Shown: piece after piece, positions 8,927 through 17,611 of the stretch
How the letters are laid out: each line of letters begins with the position of its first letter
How positions within the stretch are numbered: the stretch's first letter is position 1
Assembly (NCBI RefSeq): GCF_001723605.1
Contig: NZ_CP017111.1
Span: 1,674,001 to 1,738,000, forward strand
DNA: 64,000 nt
Reading direction: 5' to 3'
Origin: Sulfurospirillum halorespirans DSM 13726
Lineage (GTDB): Bacteria > Campylobacterota > Campylobacteria > Campylobacterales > Sulfurospirillaceae
The notes under the pieces: model-generated
The model's database searches: none
What the model saw: only the letters and a program-made list of their open reading frames with translations
What the model was told of the DNA's origin: nothing
Position numbers and translations under genes: made by a program

Positions 8927-10626
8927 GCTAAAAGCTCCCTTAGTTTTGCAAGGGCATCTTCTTTTTTGACAACAGTTTTCTCCAATGTTTTTCGCTCAAC
9001 AATCTCAACAAATCCCTCATCAAGCTCTTTCCCCACAATCAGTGCGTAAGGAAGTCCAATGAGTTCATAATCTTTCATTTTAAAACCAAAACGCTCATTG
9101 CGATCATCTAAAAGTACATTCAAGCGCTCCGCTTTTAAAGCCGTATACATCTCTTCCGCATACGCACTTTGAGCCTCATCTTTACCATTAGAGACAATGA
9201 TGTCTAAAAGGTATGGAGCGGTTTGTTTATTCCAAATGCACCCTTTTTCATCATGACTTGCTTCGATCATCACAGCAACCAAGCGACTCACGCCAACACC
9301 GTAGCAACCCATAAAGAAAGGTTGTGCTTTACCATTTTTATCTAAAAAAGTTGCGCCCATTGCTTTAGCGTATTTTTGTCCGAGTTGGAAGATGTGCCCT
9401 ACTTCAATGCCTTTGGTCACTCCAAGCTCTCCGCCACAACACGCACAACGATCATTTGCTTTAACACTCACAAGGTCTTTATAGCGATCTTCGTTAAAGT
9501 TAAACATGGAGACACCGACCATGTGGAAGTCTGTTTCGTTGGCACCGCAGATAAGATTTTTAGCCTCTTTGAGCTCTAAATCTATGTAAAATTTTACACA
9601 TTCTAGTCCAATCGGTCCTATAAAGCCGGCTTTGAGCCCTGCTCTCTCGACCTCTTCCAAAGAAGCATCTAAAAGATCCAACGCACCACACGCATTTTGT
9701 GCTTTGGTCTCTTGAAGTTCGTCATTGCCTCGTACAAAGAAAACAACCACCTCCTCTTTATCGACATAGACGGCTTTTTTAACCACCGCTTTAATGCTGT
9801 AAAAAGGATCAACTTTGAAAAAATTGCAGACATCCTCAATGGTTTTCATATCAGGCGTTTTGAATTTGGAAAGATTGGCTTCAGGAGCTTCTTCTGTCGT
9901 GGTTTTAGGCGCACGTTTTGCCGCTTCGATGTTCGCAGCATACGAGCATTGTTGGCACACAACGATGTCATCTTCCCCGTTTTGTGCGAGCACCATAAAC
10001 TCTTTACTCCCACTACCACCAATGGCGCCACTGTCCGCTTCTACGGCTCTAAAATCAAGTCCTAAGCGTGTAAAGATTTTGGTATACGTTTTTTCCATGA
10101 CATCAAATTCTCTTTTCATACACGCTTCATCTTCATGGAAGCTGTAACCATCTTTCATCGTAAATTCGCGACCTCGAAGCAGTCCAAAGCGAGGACGCGC
10201 TTCATCGCGGAATTTTGTGGTAATTTGATACAAATGCAGAGGTAATTGTTTATAGCTATTGATGCGGTTGCGAACGATGTCTACCACCACCTCTTCATGG
10301 GTCGGCCCTAGTACAAATTCATTCTCTTTTCGATCTTTAAAGCGACACAACTCCTTGCCAAAAACATCGTAACGACCACTTTGTTTCCAGAGTTCTGCAG
10401 GTGTGACCACATCCATTTGGATCTCTTGGGCACCTGTTTCATCCATCTCTTCTTTAACGACATTTTTGATTTTGTCAAAAACGATTTTTCCCATTGGCAA
10501 AAAGTTATACAGTCCACTTCCTACTTGCGAGATAAAACCGCCACGCACCAAGAATTGATGGCTTGGAAGTGTTGCATCTTTGGGTGCATCCTTCGTTGTT
10601 GGTGCATACAGTTTTGAAAATCTCAT
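8923..10626 (-). CDS. proS: Prolyl-tRNA synthetase
   Basis: ProS charges tRNA-Pro. The 567-residue protein is the bacterial form with an editing insertion. Visible are motif 2 ([20 protein letters not shown]), the proline-pocket segment [10 protein letters not shown], the insertion domain (about 230-390) and the motif 3 region [13 protein letters not shown] chose the ATG at 10626, which shares ATGA with the hemA stop, rather than the upstream ATG nine codons earlier that lies inside hemA. A GGGGGG ribosome site sits before it. Its place between hemA and fxsA suggests it is read as part of the block. Confidence 0.96.
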   Translation of the reverse strand: MRFSKLYAPTTKDAPKDATLPSHQFLVRGGFISQVGSGLYNFLPMGKIVFDKIKNVVKEEMDETGAQEIQMDVVTPAELWKQSGRYDVFGKELCRFKDRKENEFVLGPTHEEVVVDIVRNRINSYKQLPLHLYQITTKFRDEARPRFGLLRGREFTMKDGYSFHEDEACMKREFDVMEKTYTKIFTRLGLDFRAVEADSGAIGGSGSKEFMVLAQNGEDDIVVCQQCSYAANIEAAKRAPKTTTEEAPEANLSKFKTPDMKTIEDVCNFFKVDPFYSIKAVVKKAVYVDKEEVVVFFVRGNDELQETKAQNACGALDLLDASLEEVERAGLKAGFIGPIGLECVKFYIDLELKEAKNLICGANETDFHMVGVSMFNFNEDRYKDLVSVKANDRCACCGGELGVTKGIEVGHIFQLGQKYAKAMGATFLDKNGKAQPFFMGCYGVGVSRLVAVMIEASHDEKGCIWNKQTAPYLLDIIVSNGKDEAQSAYAEEMYTALKAERLNVLLDDRNERFGFKMKDYELIGLPYALIVGKELDEGFVEIVERKTLEKTVVKKEDALAKLRELLA

Positions 10627-11927
10627 TTTATTCCCCCCATTTGGTATTCGCATTTGTACATATTCATGCGCTTTGTTTGGTCTTCATTAATATTAAAAAT
10701 ATATTGAACCGCTTGCACGATCGTGTCAGCCTCTGGCTTTTCAGCGACCTCTTTGAGGTTTTTGGTAGCGGAGTGTAAAAAAGAGTTAAAGGCATGGTGC
10801 AGTACTTTGGAAACTTGATCTTGCAACTCTTCAGGAATATACCCTTTTTTGACCGCTTTTTCGAGCTCCTGCAATGAACACTCTTTCGCATGATCACGAA
10901 TCTCTTTGATGATCGGATCGACGCACATGCTTTGCAACCATTTGAAAAAGTCCATTGTTGAGCGACCGACGATGCTGTACGCAATTTTGGCTTGCTCTTC
11001 ACGAAGTGACATGTTTCTCGTCACGATCTCTTCCAAATCATCGACCGCAAAAACGTGCAAATTCGCATGCTCTTTAATGTCAATATCACGAGGAACCGCG
11101 ATGTCAAACCAATAGCGTGAAAACTCTTTCTCTTCGACCATGTCATCGCTAATCACACTGTGAGGTGCGCCTGTTGCGGTAAAGACAAGACGGTAACGGT
11201 TGATAAATTCTGTGAGTTTTGAATAAGGCGCTGTGGTTGCAAGCTCTCCAAGCTCTGTTGCTAAAGCCTGAGCATGCTCAAGATTGCGGTTGATGATAAT
11301 GACATTGACCCCATTGGAGATCAGATGCTTGGCGGCTAGCTGACTCATCTCACCTGCGCCTACAACCAACGCACTGAGCCCGCCAATGCTGCCTAGAAGA
11401 TCTTTGGCTTTATTGACCGCAACGCTGGAAACGGAGACGGGGCTTTTGGAAATGTCGGTGCGGCTTCGCACTTCTGCGGCACAGCGAAAGGCATGGTGCA
11501 TCGCACGTCCTAGCTTTTGACCACAGTAGTTGTTTTCAAAGGCAAATTTAAACGCCTCTTTGAGTTGTCCTGCAATTTGCGTCTCACCAATCACCAGACT
11601 ATCTAAGGAAGCACAGACCGTGAAAAGATGATGAATGGCTCCATTGTCTTCATAAATGTCCGCATGTTCTTCTAACTCTTCGCGTGTTACATTGGCAACA
11701 TGGCTTAAAAGATCAAATGAATCGCCCAAAGCCGATTGGCAATCTGTGACACTTGTGATGATCTCCACACGATTACATGTAGAGAGTAAAATCACTTCAT
11801 TTACCGCCGCACAGCCAATCAACGTTCCCATAAAATGGCGACATTTTTCTTCTGAATTGAACGCTAATTTTTCACGAATGCTAATATCTGTGTTTTTGTG
11901 TGTAAAACTAATCGTAAGATAGTGCAT
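10623..11927 (-). CDS. hemA: Glutamyl-tRNA reductase
   Basis: HemA reduces glutamyl-tRNA to glutamate-1-semialdehyde, the first committed step of C5-pathway heme synthesis. The 434 residues include the catalytic cysteine in STCNRVEI (Cys51), the [16 protein letters not shown] segment, an NADPH-binding domain ([16 protein letters not shown]) and the C-terminal dimer helix. The codons for the active-site TCN come from an ACATGT that is a near-match to the iterated palindrome (11773). It overlaps the upstream prenyl synthase stop by one base. Confidence 0.97.
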   Translation of the reverse strand: MHYLTISFTHKNTDISIREKLAFNSEEKCRHFMGTLIGCAAVNEVILLSTCNRVEIITSVTDCQSALGDSFDLLSHVANVTREELEEHADIYEDNGAIHHLFTVCASLDSLVIGETQIAGQLKEAFKFAFENNYCGQKLGRAMHHAFRCAAEVRSRTDISKSPVSVSSVAVNKAKDLLGSIGGLSALVVGAGEMSQLAAKHLISNGVNVIIINRNLEHAQALATELGELATTAPYSKLTEFINRYRLVFTATGAPHSVISDDMVEEKEFSRYWFDIAVPRDIDIKEHANLHVFAVDDLEEIVTRNMSLREEQAKIAYSIVGRSTMDFFKWLQSMCVDPIIKEIRDHAKECSLQELEKAVKKGYIPEELQDQVSKVLHHAFNSFLHSATKNLKEVAEKPEADTIVQAVQYIFNINEDQTKRMNMYKCEYQMGGIK

Positions 11928-12823
11928 TAAAAATTCCTCTCGATCATCTCTTTTATAATGGAGCTTAAGCCCACATCTTCTTCGTTTTCAATCACGTCTA
12001 GCGCTTCCATTCCTAGCCTTCTCGCATACGCAATGGCGTCTTGGAGCGCTTTTGTTTCATTCATTTTAGTTTTAATCCACACTTTGTCTGCCTCACCAAG
12101 CTCTTGTTGAAAAAAGGAGAGAAGTTTGGTTTGATCTTCAGCGTTTAATGCGCGGTACATGTAAAGATACGGTAATGTCGTTTTGCCCTCTTTAAAATCA
12201 TTTAACGAAGGTTTTCCAAGGGTTTCGCTGCTTTGCGTAATGTCTAAAATATCATCAATAATTTGAAAAGCGAGCCCCAAGTTTTTACCGTAAAGTGCAT
12301 AAATATCGCCATTTTTGCCAGCAAGGAGTGCTGCGGCTTTGGCGGAAGCTTCTATGAGTGAAGCTGTTTTTTTGTAGATCATGTCAAAGTAACGCTCTTC
12401 ACTCTCATTAAAGGTTTGCGAAAGCTCTACATCTAACAGTTCACCCACGGAAAGCAGTGCTACTGCATTTGCGATGCTGTACGCAACATCTTTGGGCAAA
12501 AAGGTGAGTTCACTAAAGCCTTTAGAGTAGAGGATGTCGCCTAACATAATGGCGGTTTTATTGCCAAAAAGCGCATTGATGGACTCTTCACCTCGTCTTG
12601 TAAACGCATCATCGATCACATCATCGTGCAGTAAACTTGCCGCATGAATCAACTCAACAATCGCTGCAAGTTTGAGCGAATCCTCACTGAGCCCTGCAAT
12701 CTTTAAAATGAGCTTTGCGCGTAAACGTTTTCCTTTAGGAACTCTGTGAAAGAGCTCAACACTGCGTGGATCACCCAAAGAAGTGACCATCTCGACCATC
12801 AAATTTTCAACTTTTCCTAACAC
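11927..12823 (-). CDS. ispB: Polyprenyl diphosphate synthase
   Basis: The 298-residue trans-prenyltransferase carries both aspartate-rich motifs, LLHDDVIDDAFTRRG (first) and FQIIDDILDITQS (second). It would build the long isoprenoid tail of menaquinone from isopentenyl units. The long-chain assignment rests on context with the menaquinone decarboxylase and on overall length; chain length cannot be read directly. It starts with GTG after AGGAACGCAC. The stop overlaps the hemA start by one base. Confidence 0.9.
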   Translation of the reverse strand: MLGKVENLMVEMVTSLGDPRSVELFHRVPKGKRLRAKLILKIAGLSEDSLKLAAIVELIHAASLLHDDVIDDAFTRRGEESINALFGNKTAIMLGDILYSKGFSELTFLPKDVAYSIANAVALLSVGELLDVELSQTFNESEERYFDMIYKKTASLIEASAKAAALLAGKNGDIYALYGKNLGLAFQIIDDILDITQSSETLGKPSLNDFKEGKTTLPYLYMYRALNAEDQTKLLSFFQQELGEADKVWIKTKMNETKALQDAIAYARRLGMEALDVIENEEDVGLSSIIKEMIERNF

Positions 12824-12831
12824 GTGCGTTC

Positions 12832-13287
12832 CTACGGTTTCTTTTTTGGTTTAAACTCAACTTCTATGCGTTGTTGATTATCTTCTATAAATATATCTAA
12901 AATTGCCTCTTTATTTCTTTGATCGAAGTCATTAAAGACAATTTTTGCATAGGTTTGCGCAATCATCTTGTTATTTCCATCGGGCAAAAGCGGAACAATA
13001 ATGCTCTGTAAAGGGTATTTTTTCTCTAAAACATACTGTGTTGGGTAGCCTCTATAGTTGACTAAAAGAGTCAACATATTATTGGTAAAGAGCGTCCAAC
13101 GAAGTTTTAAGAGGTATTCGTTATTGGGATTTTCAGCGGTTGGCTTTTTGGTAACCTCTTTATGATTGATCAAAACCAATCCTGGTGCATCTTTTTTGAG
13201 GATAAATTTATGCTCATATTCGTACTCAATGGGTGCGCAAAGAGCATAGGAACACAAAAGGAACAGCCAAAATACGCTTTTATTCAT
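12832..13287 (-). CDS. Secreted hypothetical protein
   Basis: The 151-residue protein begins with a signal peptide (MNKSVFWLFLLCSYALCAPI) and is otherwise beta-rich and hydrophilic, with a Lys/Pro-rich end. It has a Cys near the cleavage point but no convincing lipobox. The start overlaps the stop of the DUF2018 gene by 8 bases, so it belongs to the same transcript. No family recognised; a periplasmic location is the only supported statement. Confidence 0.75.
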   Translation of the reverse strand: MNKSVFWLFLLCSYALCAPIEYEYEHKFILKKDAPGLVLINHKEVTKKPTAENPNNEYLLKLRWTLFTNNMLTLLVNYRGYPTQYVLEKKYPLQSIIVPLLPDGNNKMIAQTYAKIVFNDFDQRNKEAILDIFIEDNQQRIEVEFKPKKKP

Positions 13288-13558
13288 TTTGGGTTAAAAT
13301 TTCCCCAACACTGCTAATAAACAGATCGTTATTGTGTTCAACCACCGCGTCCATTTCATCCATTAAAACCGTACGGATCATCCCCTCAAGGGCATCAACA
13401 CCGACCTGCTTTTCAAGCAAAATTTCCATAGCGCTGTAACGATCCACGATCTCTAAAAGCTTTGTCTTCACCAATTCTTTGTTGGCATTAAAGAGAATAT
13501 CAAAAAATTTACTTCTAGGACTTCCCATAAAAAAGTCATCTTCGTCTTCGTACAACAT
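13280..13558 (-). CDS. DUF2018 family protein
   Basis: The 92-residue acidic, helical protein (MLYEDEDDFFMGSPRSKFFDILF) matches the DUF2018 family, which I know only from Campylobacterota and which has no assigned function. AGGAGAAACG precedes the ATG, with TATAAT (13584-13589 on this strand) upstream. It heads the block that continues through ispB, hemA, proS and hemC to ubiD. Confidence 0.88.
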   Translation of the reverse strand: MLYEDEDDFFMGSPRSKFFDILFNANKELVKTKLLEIVDRYSAMEILLEKQVGVDALEGMIRTVLMDEMDAVVEHNNDLFISSVGEILTQNE

Positions 13559-13583
13559 CGTTTCTCCTCATTCAAAAAAGAAG

Positions 13584-13589
13584 ATTATA
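13584..13589 (-). promoter_or_regulatory. -10 box of the heme/quinone block
   Basis: TATAAT on the minus strand lies about 26 bases before the DUF2018 start codon. No good -35 is visible, which is common for the main sigma factor in this phylum. It is the only clear promoter I see for the block down to ubiD. Confidence 0.55.
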
Positions 13590-13919
13590 GCACACTAAAG
13601 CTTGTCTCATCTGAAAAAGAAAAAGATGGATTGCATACGTTAGAGAAGCATTTTTTACTAACAAAGCGTTAGTAAGCACTCCTTTAATACTTCAAAAACT
13701 ATGTTGTGTTAATGCCTAAAAAAGGCTATTTACATAAAATTATATGTATAATAATCTTTACAATTAAGCGAGTTAGTTTTTGAGACGTTGGAAGCACTAG
13801 AAGTATTATTTCTCATCCATTAGGCTTTACATGTAAAGATGAAAAATGCTTTTGCCGCCCTTCCCTCTTTTAAAAAACAATCTCTACTTTTTTAATCATT
13901 AGTTATTTGATAAAGTTAC
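13590..13919. other. Intergenic region between divergent transcripts
   Basis: This A/T-rich spacer separates the DUF2018 block from metY. It holds a perfect 8-bp inverted repeat TTACTAAC / GTTAGTAA (13655-13662 and 13668-13675, loop AAAGC) without a following T-run on either strand, so it may be an operator rather than a terminator. It also holds an exact TTTACATGTAAA (13828-13839). I see no open frame with a ribosome site. Confidence 0.5.
13828..13839. repeat. Iterated palindrome, intergenic
   Basis: Exact 12-mer about 80 bases upstream of the metY -35 box, between divergent transcripts. Confidence 0.9.
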
Positions 13920-13948
13920 TTGACATTGAAAAAAAATTAGTCTATACT
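13920..13948 (+). promoter_or_regulatory. Sigma70-type promoter of metY-cymR-cysK
   Basis: TTGACA (13920-13925), a 17-base spacer and TATACT (13943-13948) form the best consensus promoter in the window. Transcription would begin near 13955, only about 20 bases before the metY start, leaving no room for a riboswitch. Control is therefore more likely by a repressor such as the Rrf2 protein two genes along. Confidence 0.85.
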
Positions 13949-13976
13949 TTCAGCAACGAAACAAAAAGGATTAAAA

Positions 13977-15239
13977 ATGAATCAAGAAACACTTGCTCTG
14001 CATTATGGCTATGACAAACAGCAATTTGGCACTATGTCCGTTCCTATCTACCAAACCACCGCCTATGATTTTGGAAGTGCCGAGACTGCAGCAAACCGTT
14101 TTGCACTCAAAGAACTTGGACCCATCTATACACGTCTAAACAATCCAACAACCGATGTTCTTGAAGCTAGAATTGCAGCGGTTGAAAATGGTGAAGCGGC
14201 TATTGCAACAGCAAGCGGTCAAGCTGCGATCTTTTTTGCGATTGCCAATCTTGCAGAAGCTGGCGATAACATCCTTGTTGCGAAGAAAATTTACGGTGGA
14301 GCAACCACGCTTTTAACCCATACCATTAAACGTTTTGGCATTACCGCAAAAGTCTTTGAGAGCGACCATGCCGATGATTTGGAAGCATTGATTGATTATA
14401 AAACCAAAGCGATTTTCTTTGAAACGCTTTCAAATCCTCAAATTGCGATCCCCAATATTGAAAAAATTGTCTCAATCGCTCAAAAATACAACATTATTAC
14501 CGTTGCGGACAACACCGTAGCAACACCAATTCTGTTTCAACCGCTGAATCATGGCATTGATGTGAGTGTTCACAGCGCAAGCAAATACATCTCCGGTCAA
14601 GGCAGTGCGATGGGTGGTTTGGTTGTGGAAGCCAAAGGGCTCAATGCAAAGCTCATTGGCAACCCACGTTATCCACAATTTAATGAGCCCGATGAGAGTT
14701 ACCATGGATTAATTTACGCGACCTTACCATTCCCGATCTTTTCACTAAGGATTCGTCTTTCACTCATTCGTGACATCGGAGCGACTATTGCGCCCTTTAA
14801 CTCGTGGTTACTCATTCAAGGTCTTGAGACGTTATCGCTTCGTGTAAAAGAGCATTCACGCAATGCGCATAAAGTAGCATCATTTCTAAATTCTCATCCA
14901 AAAGTGAAAAAAGTCTCGTATCCAGGATTGGAGAGTGACCCTTTACATGTAAGAGCAAAACATTACTTTACCGACGCTCAAACATCAGGACTTTTAAGCT
15001 TTGAAGTGGAAGATTTTGAATTTGCAAAACATATTTTAAACAGCACTAAAATTTTCTCCGTTGTGGTCAACATTGGTGATTCAAAATCCATCATTACGCA
15101 TCCAGCGAGCACCACGCATCAACAGCTTTCAACAGAGGAATTAGAAAAATCAGGCGTTAAAGCAGGACTCATTCGCCTTAGCATTGGACTTGAAAATGCA
15201 GATGATCTTATCTCGGATCTCAAAATTGCACTCGGTTAA
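13977..15239 (+). CDS. metY: O-acetylhomoserine sulfhydrylase
   Basis: This 420-residue PLP enzyme of the Cys/Met metabolism family makes homocysteine (or methionine precursors) from O-acetylhomoserine and sulfide. The PLP lysine is in HSASKYISGQGSAMGG, with GQAAIFFAIANL and the substrate loop YTRLNNPTTDVLEARIAA typical of the O-acetylhomoserine branch. AAAAGGA precedes the ATG. It is the first gene of a unit with a CymR-like regulator and cysK, so sulfide assimilation into both homocysteine and cysteine is under one promoter. A palindrome copy (14942) encodes LHVR. Confidence 0.94.
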   Translation: MNQETLALHYGYDKQQFGTMSVPIYQTTAYDFGSAETAANRFALKELGPIYTRLNNPTTDVLEARIAAVENGEAAIATASGQAAIFFAIANLAEAGDNILVAKKIYGGATTLLTHTIKRFGITAKVFESDHADDLEALIDYKTKAIFFETLSNPQIAIPNIEKIVSIAQKYNIITVADNTVATPILFQPLNHGIDVSVHSASKYISGQGSAMGGLVVEAKGLNAKLIGNPRYPQFNEPDESYHGLIYATLPFPIFSLRIRLSLIRDIGATIAPFNSWLLIQGLETLSLRVKEHSRNAHKVASFLNSHPKVKKVSYPGLESDPLHVRAKHYFTDAQTSGLLSFEVEDFEFAKHILNSTKIFSVVVNIGDSKSIITHPASTTHQQLSTEELEKSGVKAGLIRLSIGLENADDLISDLKIALG

Positions 15240-15248
15240 GGAGAGGCT

Positions 15249-15662
15249 ATGTCACTACTTTCAACCAAAGGCATGTATGGCTTAAGTGCCATGTACCAGC
15301 TTTTTTTAGCAAAAAGCACCAAACCGTTACAAATCAAGGAGATTTCAGCACGCGCTGAAATTCCCCAAAACTATTTAGAACAGCTTTTGATTCTGCTACG
15401 TCAAGCAGGGCTTGTCAACAGTGTCAGAGGCGCTTATGGAGGCTATTTATTAGCTCAGAATGCAGAAGATATTTTGATCAAAGATATTCTTATTGCGTTA
15501 GAAGGCAATCTTGTTGTCACTGATGTGGACGTGAAAGACCCTGTACTTCGAATGTTTTACGAAGAGAGCAATCATAAAATCCAAGAGATTTTTAACGTGC
15601 CTTTATCCGAATTTGAAGTCTATTCACAACGTCTTAGTACCCAACTAAACTATAGCATCTAA
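15249..15662 (+). CDS. Rrf2-family regulator, CymR-like
   Basis: The 137-residue protein has the Rrf2 winged helix (MSLLSTKGMYGLSAMYQLFL, then QNYLEQLLILLRQAGLVNSVRGAYGGYLL). It has no cysteines at all, so it cannot hold the Fe-S cluster of IscR or NsrR. CymR of Bacillus also lacks a cluster and represses cysteine genes in a complex with CysK. Here the gene stands between metY and cysK, and the protein ends in NYSI. A free C-terminal isoleucine is how serine acetyltransferase inserts into the CysK active site. Control of the operon by a CymR-CysK pair is therefore an attractive inference. Confidence 0.88.
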   Translation: MSLLSTKGMYGLSAMYQLFLAKSTKPLQIKEISARAEIPQNYLEQLLILLRQAGLVNSVRGAYGGYLLAQNAEDILIKDILIALEGNLVVTDVDVKDPVLRMFYEESNHKIQEIFNVPLSEFEVYSQRLSTQLNYSI

Positions 15663-15683
15663 ATCTAACTTAAGGAGATTCTT

Positions 15684-16613
15684 ATGTATGCACAAAACGT
15701 AACAGAACTTATTGGAAACACACCCCTTGTTAAACTTAACCATTTATCCAATGCGTCAAACGCGTTGATTCTTGGGAAATGCGAATTTCTTAACCCTTCA
15801 CACTCCGTTAAAGATCGTATTGGTTTTAACATGATTAAAACCGCTTTAGAAAAAGGCTTAATTGACCACAGCTCAATCATTATCGAACCAACCAGCGGCA
15901 ATACAGGCATTGGTCTGGCGATGGTATGTGCAAGTCTTGGATTAAAACTCATTCTTACCATGCCAAGTTCCATGAGCTTAGAGCGTCGCAAACTTTTGGC
16001 GGCACTTGGAGCAGAACTCGTGTTAACAGAGCCAACACTGGGTATGAGAGGTGCGGTAGAAAAAGCGACGGAACTTTCCAAAGAGACACCTAACTCTTTT
16101 GTACCACAACAATTCGCCAATGAGTCCAATCCAGCGATTCACTACGCCACCACAGCCGAAGAAATTTGGAAAGATACCGATGGGAAAATAGACATTTTTG
16201 TGGCTGCGGTAGGAACGGGTGGAACGATTACAGGCACAGGAAAAAGACTCAAAGAGCTTAATCCTAATATTAAAATTATCGCCGTTGAGCCAGACACATC
16301 GCCTGTTCTTTCAGGTGGAGCACCAGGACCGCACAAAATTCAAGGTATCGGTGCAGGGTTTGTACCCGCTGTACTTGATACAAAAATCTACGATGAAGTG
16401 ATTCAAGTCAGTTATGAAAATGCCATTGAAACATCACGTAATCTTGCCAAACAAGAAGGTTTATTGGTAGGAATTTCTGCAGGTGCCAATGTCTATGTAG
16501 CCTCAGCTATTGCACAACAAGCGGAAAACAAAGGTAAAACAATTGTGACTATTTTATGTGACACGGGTGAGCGTTACTTAAGCGCTGGTCTGTATGAATA
16601 CAAAGAGTCGTGA
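15684..16613 (+). CDS. cysK: Cysteine synthase A (O-acetylserine sulfhydrylase)
   Basis: CysK makes cysteine from O-acetylserine and sulfide. PLP would bind Lys43 (NPSHSVKDRIG), with the substrate loop PTSGNTGIGLAMV and the glycine phosphate loop GTGGTITGTGKRL. The 309-residue length is normal. A strong AAGGAG ribosome site precedes the start. It may also serve as the co-repressor partner of the upstream Rrf2 protein. Its stop codon lies inside a terminator hairpin. Confidence 0.97.
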   Translation: MYAQNVTELIGNTPLVKLNHLSNASNALILGKCEFLNPSHSVKDRIGFNMIKTALEKGLIDHSSIIIEPTSGNTGIGLAMVCASLGLKLILTMPSSMSLERRKLLAALGAELVLTEPTLGMRGAVEKATELSKETPNSFVPQQFANESNPAIHYATTAEEIWKDTDGKIDIFVAAVGTGGTITGTGKRLKELNPNIKIIAVEPDTSPVLSGGAPGPHKIQGIGAGFVPAVLDTKIYDEVIQVSYENAIETSRNLAKQEGLLVGISAGANVYVASAIAQQAENKGKTIVTILCDTGERYLSAGLYEYKES

Positions 16614-16630
16614 AAACGACTCTCTTGTTT
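16604..16630 (+). terminator. Terminator after cysK
   Basis: AGAGTCGT and ACGACTCT form an 8-bp stem closed by a stable GAAA loop (16604-16623), followed by CTTGTTT. The cysK TGA stop is part of the hairpin. Confidence 0.65.
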
Positions 16631-16697
16631 AACCATTCCTTTTTCTTTTACCTTTAACGGATTTTATGGTACTATTTTCCCAACGCAAAAGGGGCAT

Positions 16698-17504
16698 ATG
16701 TACGTCATGAAAAGAATACCGAGCATTATGCTTAAGAAGCCTATTTTATTAGGCTCAATCACATTTGTTGTCAATCTTTTTATCAGTTCAATACCCGTTT
16801 TAATTCTGCATGAAAAACATCTCGAACAGAATAAAAATATGTTTTCTATCTCGACGCTTTTAGATAACCAGCATCTTTTAGAGCAGCAAGCGATTGTCAA
16901 TAGTGCCCTTTTTTATTCCTTCTTATTTTCCATTACCCTCTCTATCTTAATTGTTTTTTTGACCACATTTTTAAAAAAATCTTACCTTGAAGTTGAAAAC
17001 CTCTCCCATTACGATGGACTGACAAAATTGTACAACCGTTTAATGTTTATGGAGATTTTTCAAAAAGAGATTCAAAAAGTTAAACGCACAAAAAATCACC
17101 TCTTTTTGGTGATTTTAGATATTGATGATTTTAAACCTATTAATGATACCTATGGGCATCTTGTAGGTGATGATGCGATTAAAACAACCGCTGATACCTT
17201 GCAACGTCTTTTACGAGAATCTGATACCATTGCACGTTTTGGTGGCGATGAGTTTATTATCTGTATTGTTGATCCGGATAAAGAGGCTGCTTCAACCATT
17301 GTCAATCGCATCTTAAATGAATTTAACCATAAGATGATCCCCGTAATACGCAATAATGAGATACAAGACCTTCAAATCAATCTGAGCATTGGCTACACCG
17401 CGTACAAAAATGAAGATGATTTTAAAACGATGCTTCAACGCGCCGATCAAGCGCTTTACATCTCTAAAGAAGCCGGCAAAAACACCGCTACGTACATTGC
17501 TTAA
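16698..17504 (+). CDS. Membrane-bound diguanylate cyclase (GGDEF)
   Basis: The 268-residue protein has two transmembrane helices (about residues 14-36 and 70-95) flanking a short periplasmic loop, then a GGDEF domain. The signature RFGGDEFIICI at about 180-190 is intact. RESD lies exactly five residues upstream and matches the RxxD inhibitory site, so it should make cyclic di-GMP and be subject to product inhibition. AAAAGGGG precedes the ATG. It has no close partner gene. The sensory input is unknown, as the loop carries no named domain. Confidence 0.9.
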   Translation: MYVMKRIPSIMLKKPILLGSITFVVNLFISSIPVLILHEKHLEQNKNMFSISTLLDNQHLLEQQAIVNSALFYSFLFSITLSILIVFLTTFLKKSYLEVENLSHYDGLTKLYNRLMFMEIFQKEIQKVKRTKNHLFLVILDIDDFKPINDTYGHLVGDDAIKTTADTLQRLLRESDTIARFGGDEFIICIVDPDKEAASTIVNRILNEFNHKMIPVIRNNEIQDLQINLSIGYTAYKNEDDFKTMLQRADQALYISKEAGKNTATYIA

Positions 17505-17574
17505 AAAACATTAAGACTCTGCTTTGCTTCTTATACTAAGAAGTCTATTAATCAAGCTTTTACCCCCATTTTTG

Positions 17575-17580
17575 TATAAT
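17575..17580 (+). promoter_or_regulatory. -10 box of valS
   Basis: TATAAT preceded by TTTTTG lies 31 bases before the valS start, with no clear -35. Confidence 0.5.
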
Positions 17581-17611
17581 CTCCCAAAAAATACAGAAGG
17601 CACACAGACTC

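Noticed and set aside
13655..13675. Inverted repeat as a terminator
   Set aside because: No T-run follows on either strand; kept only as a possible operator.
13949..13976. A SAM or other riboswitch before metY
   Set aside because: The predicted leader is only about 20 bases long, too short for any known riboswitch.
15665..16129. 154-codon frame antisense to cysK
   Set aside because: It is a shadow of a highly conserved gene and lacks a start signal.
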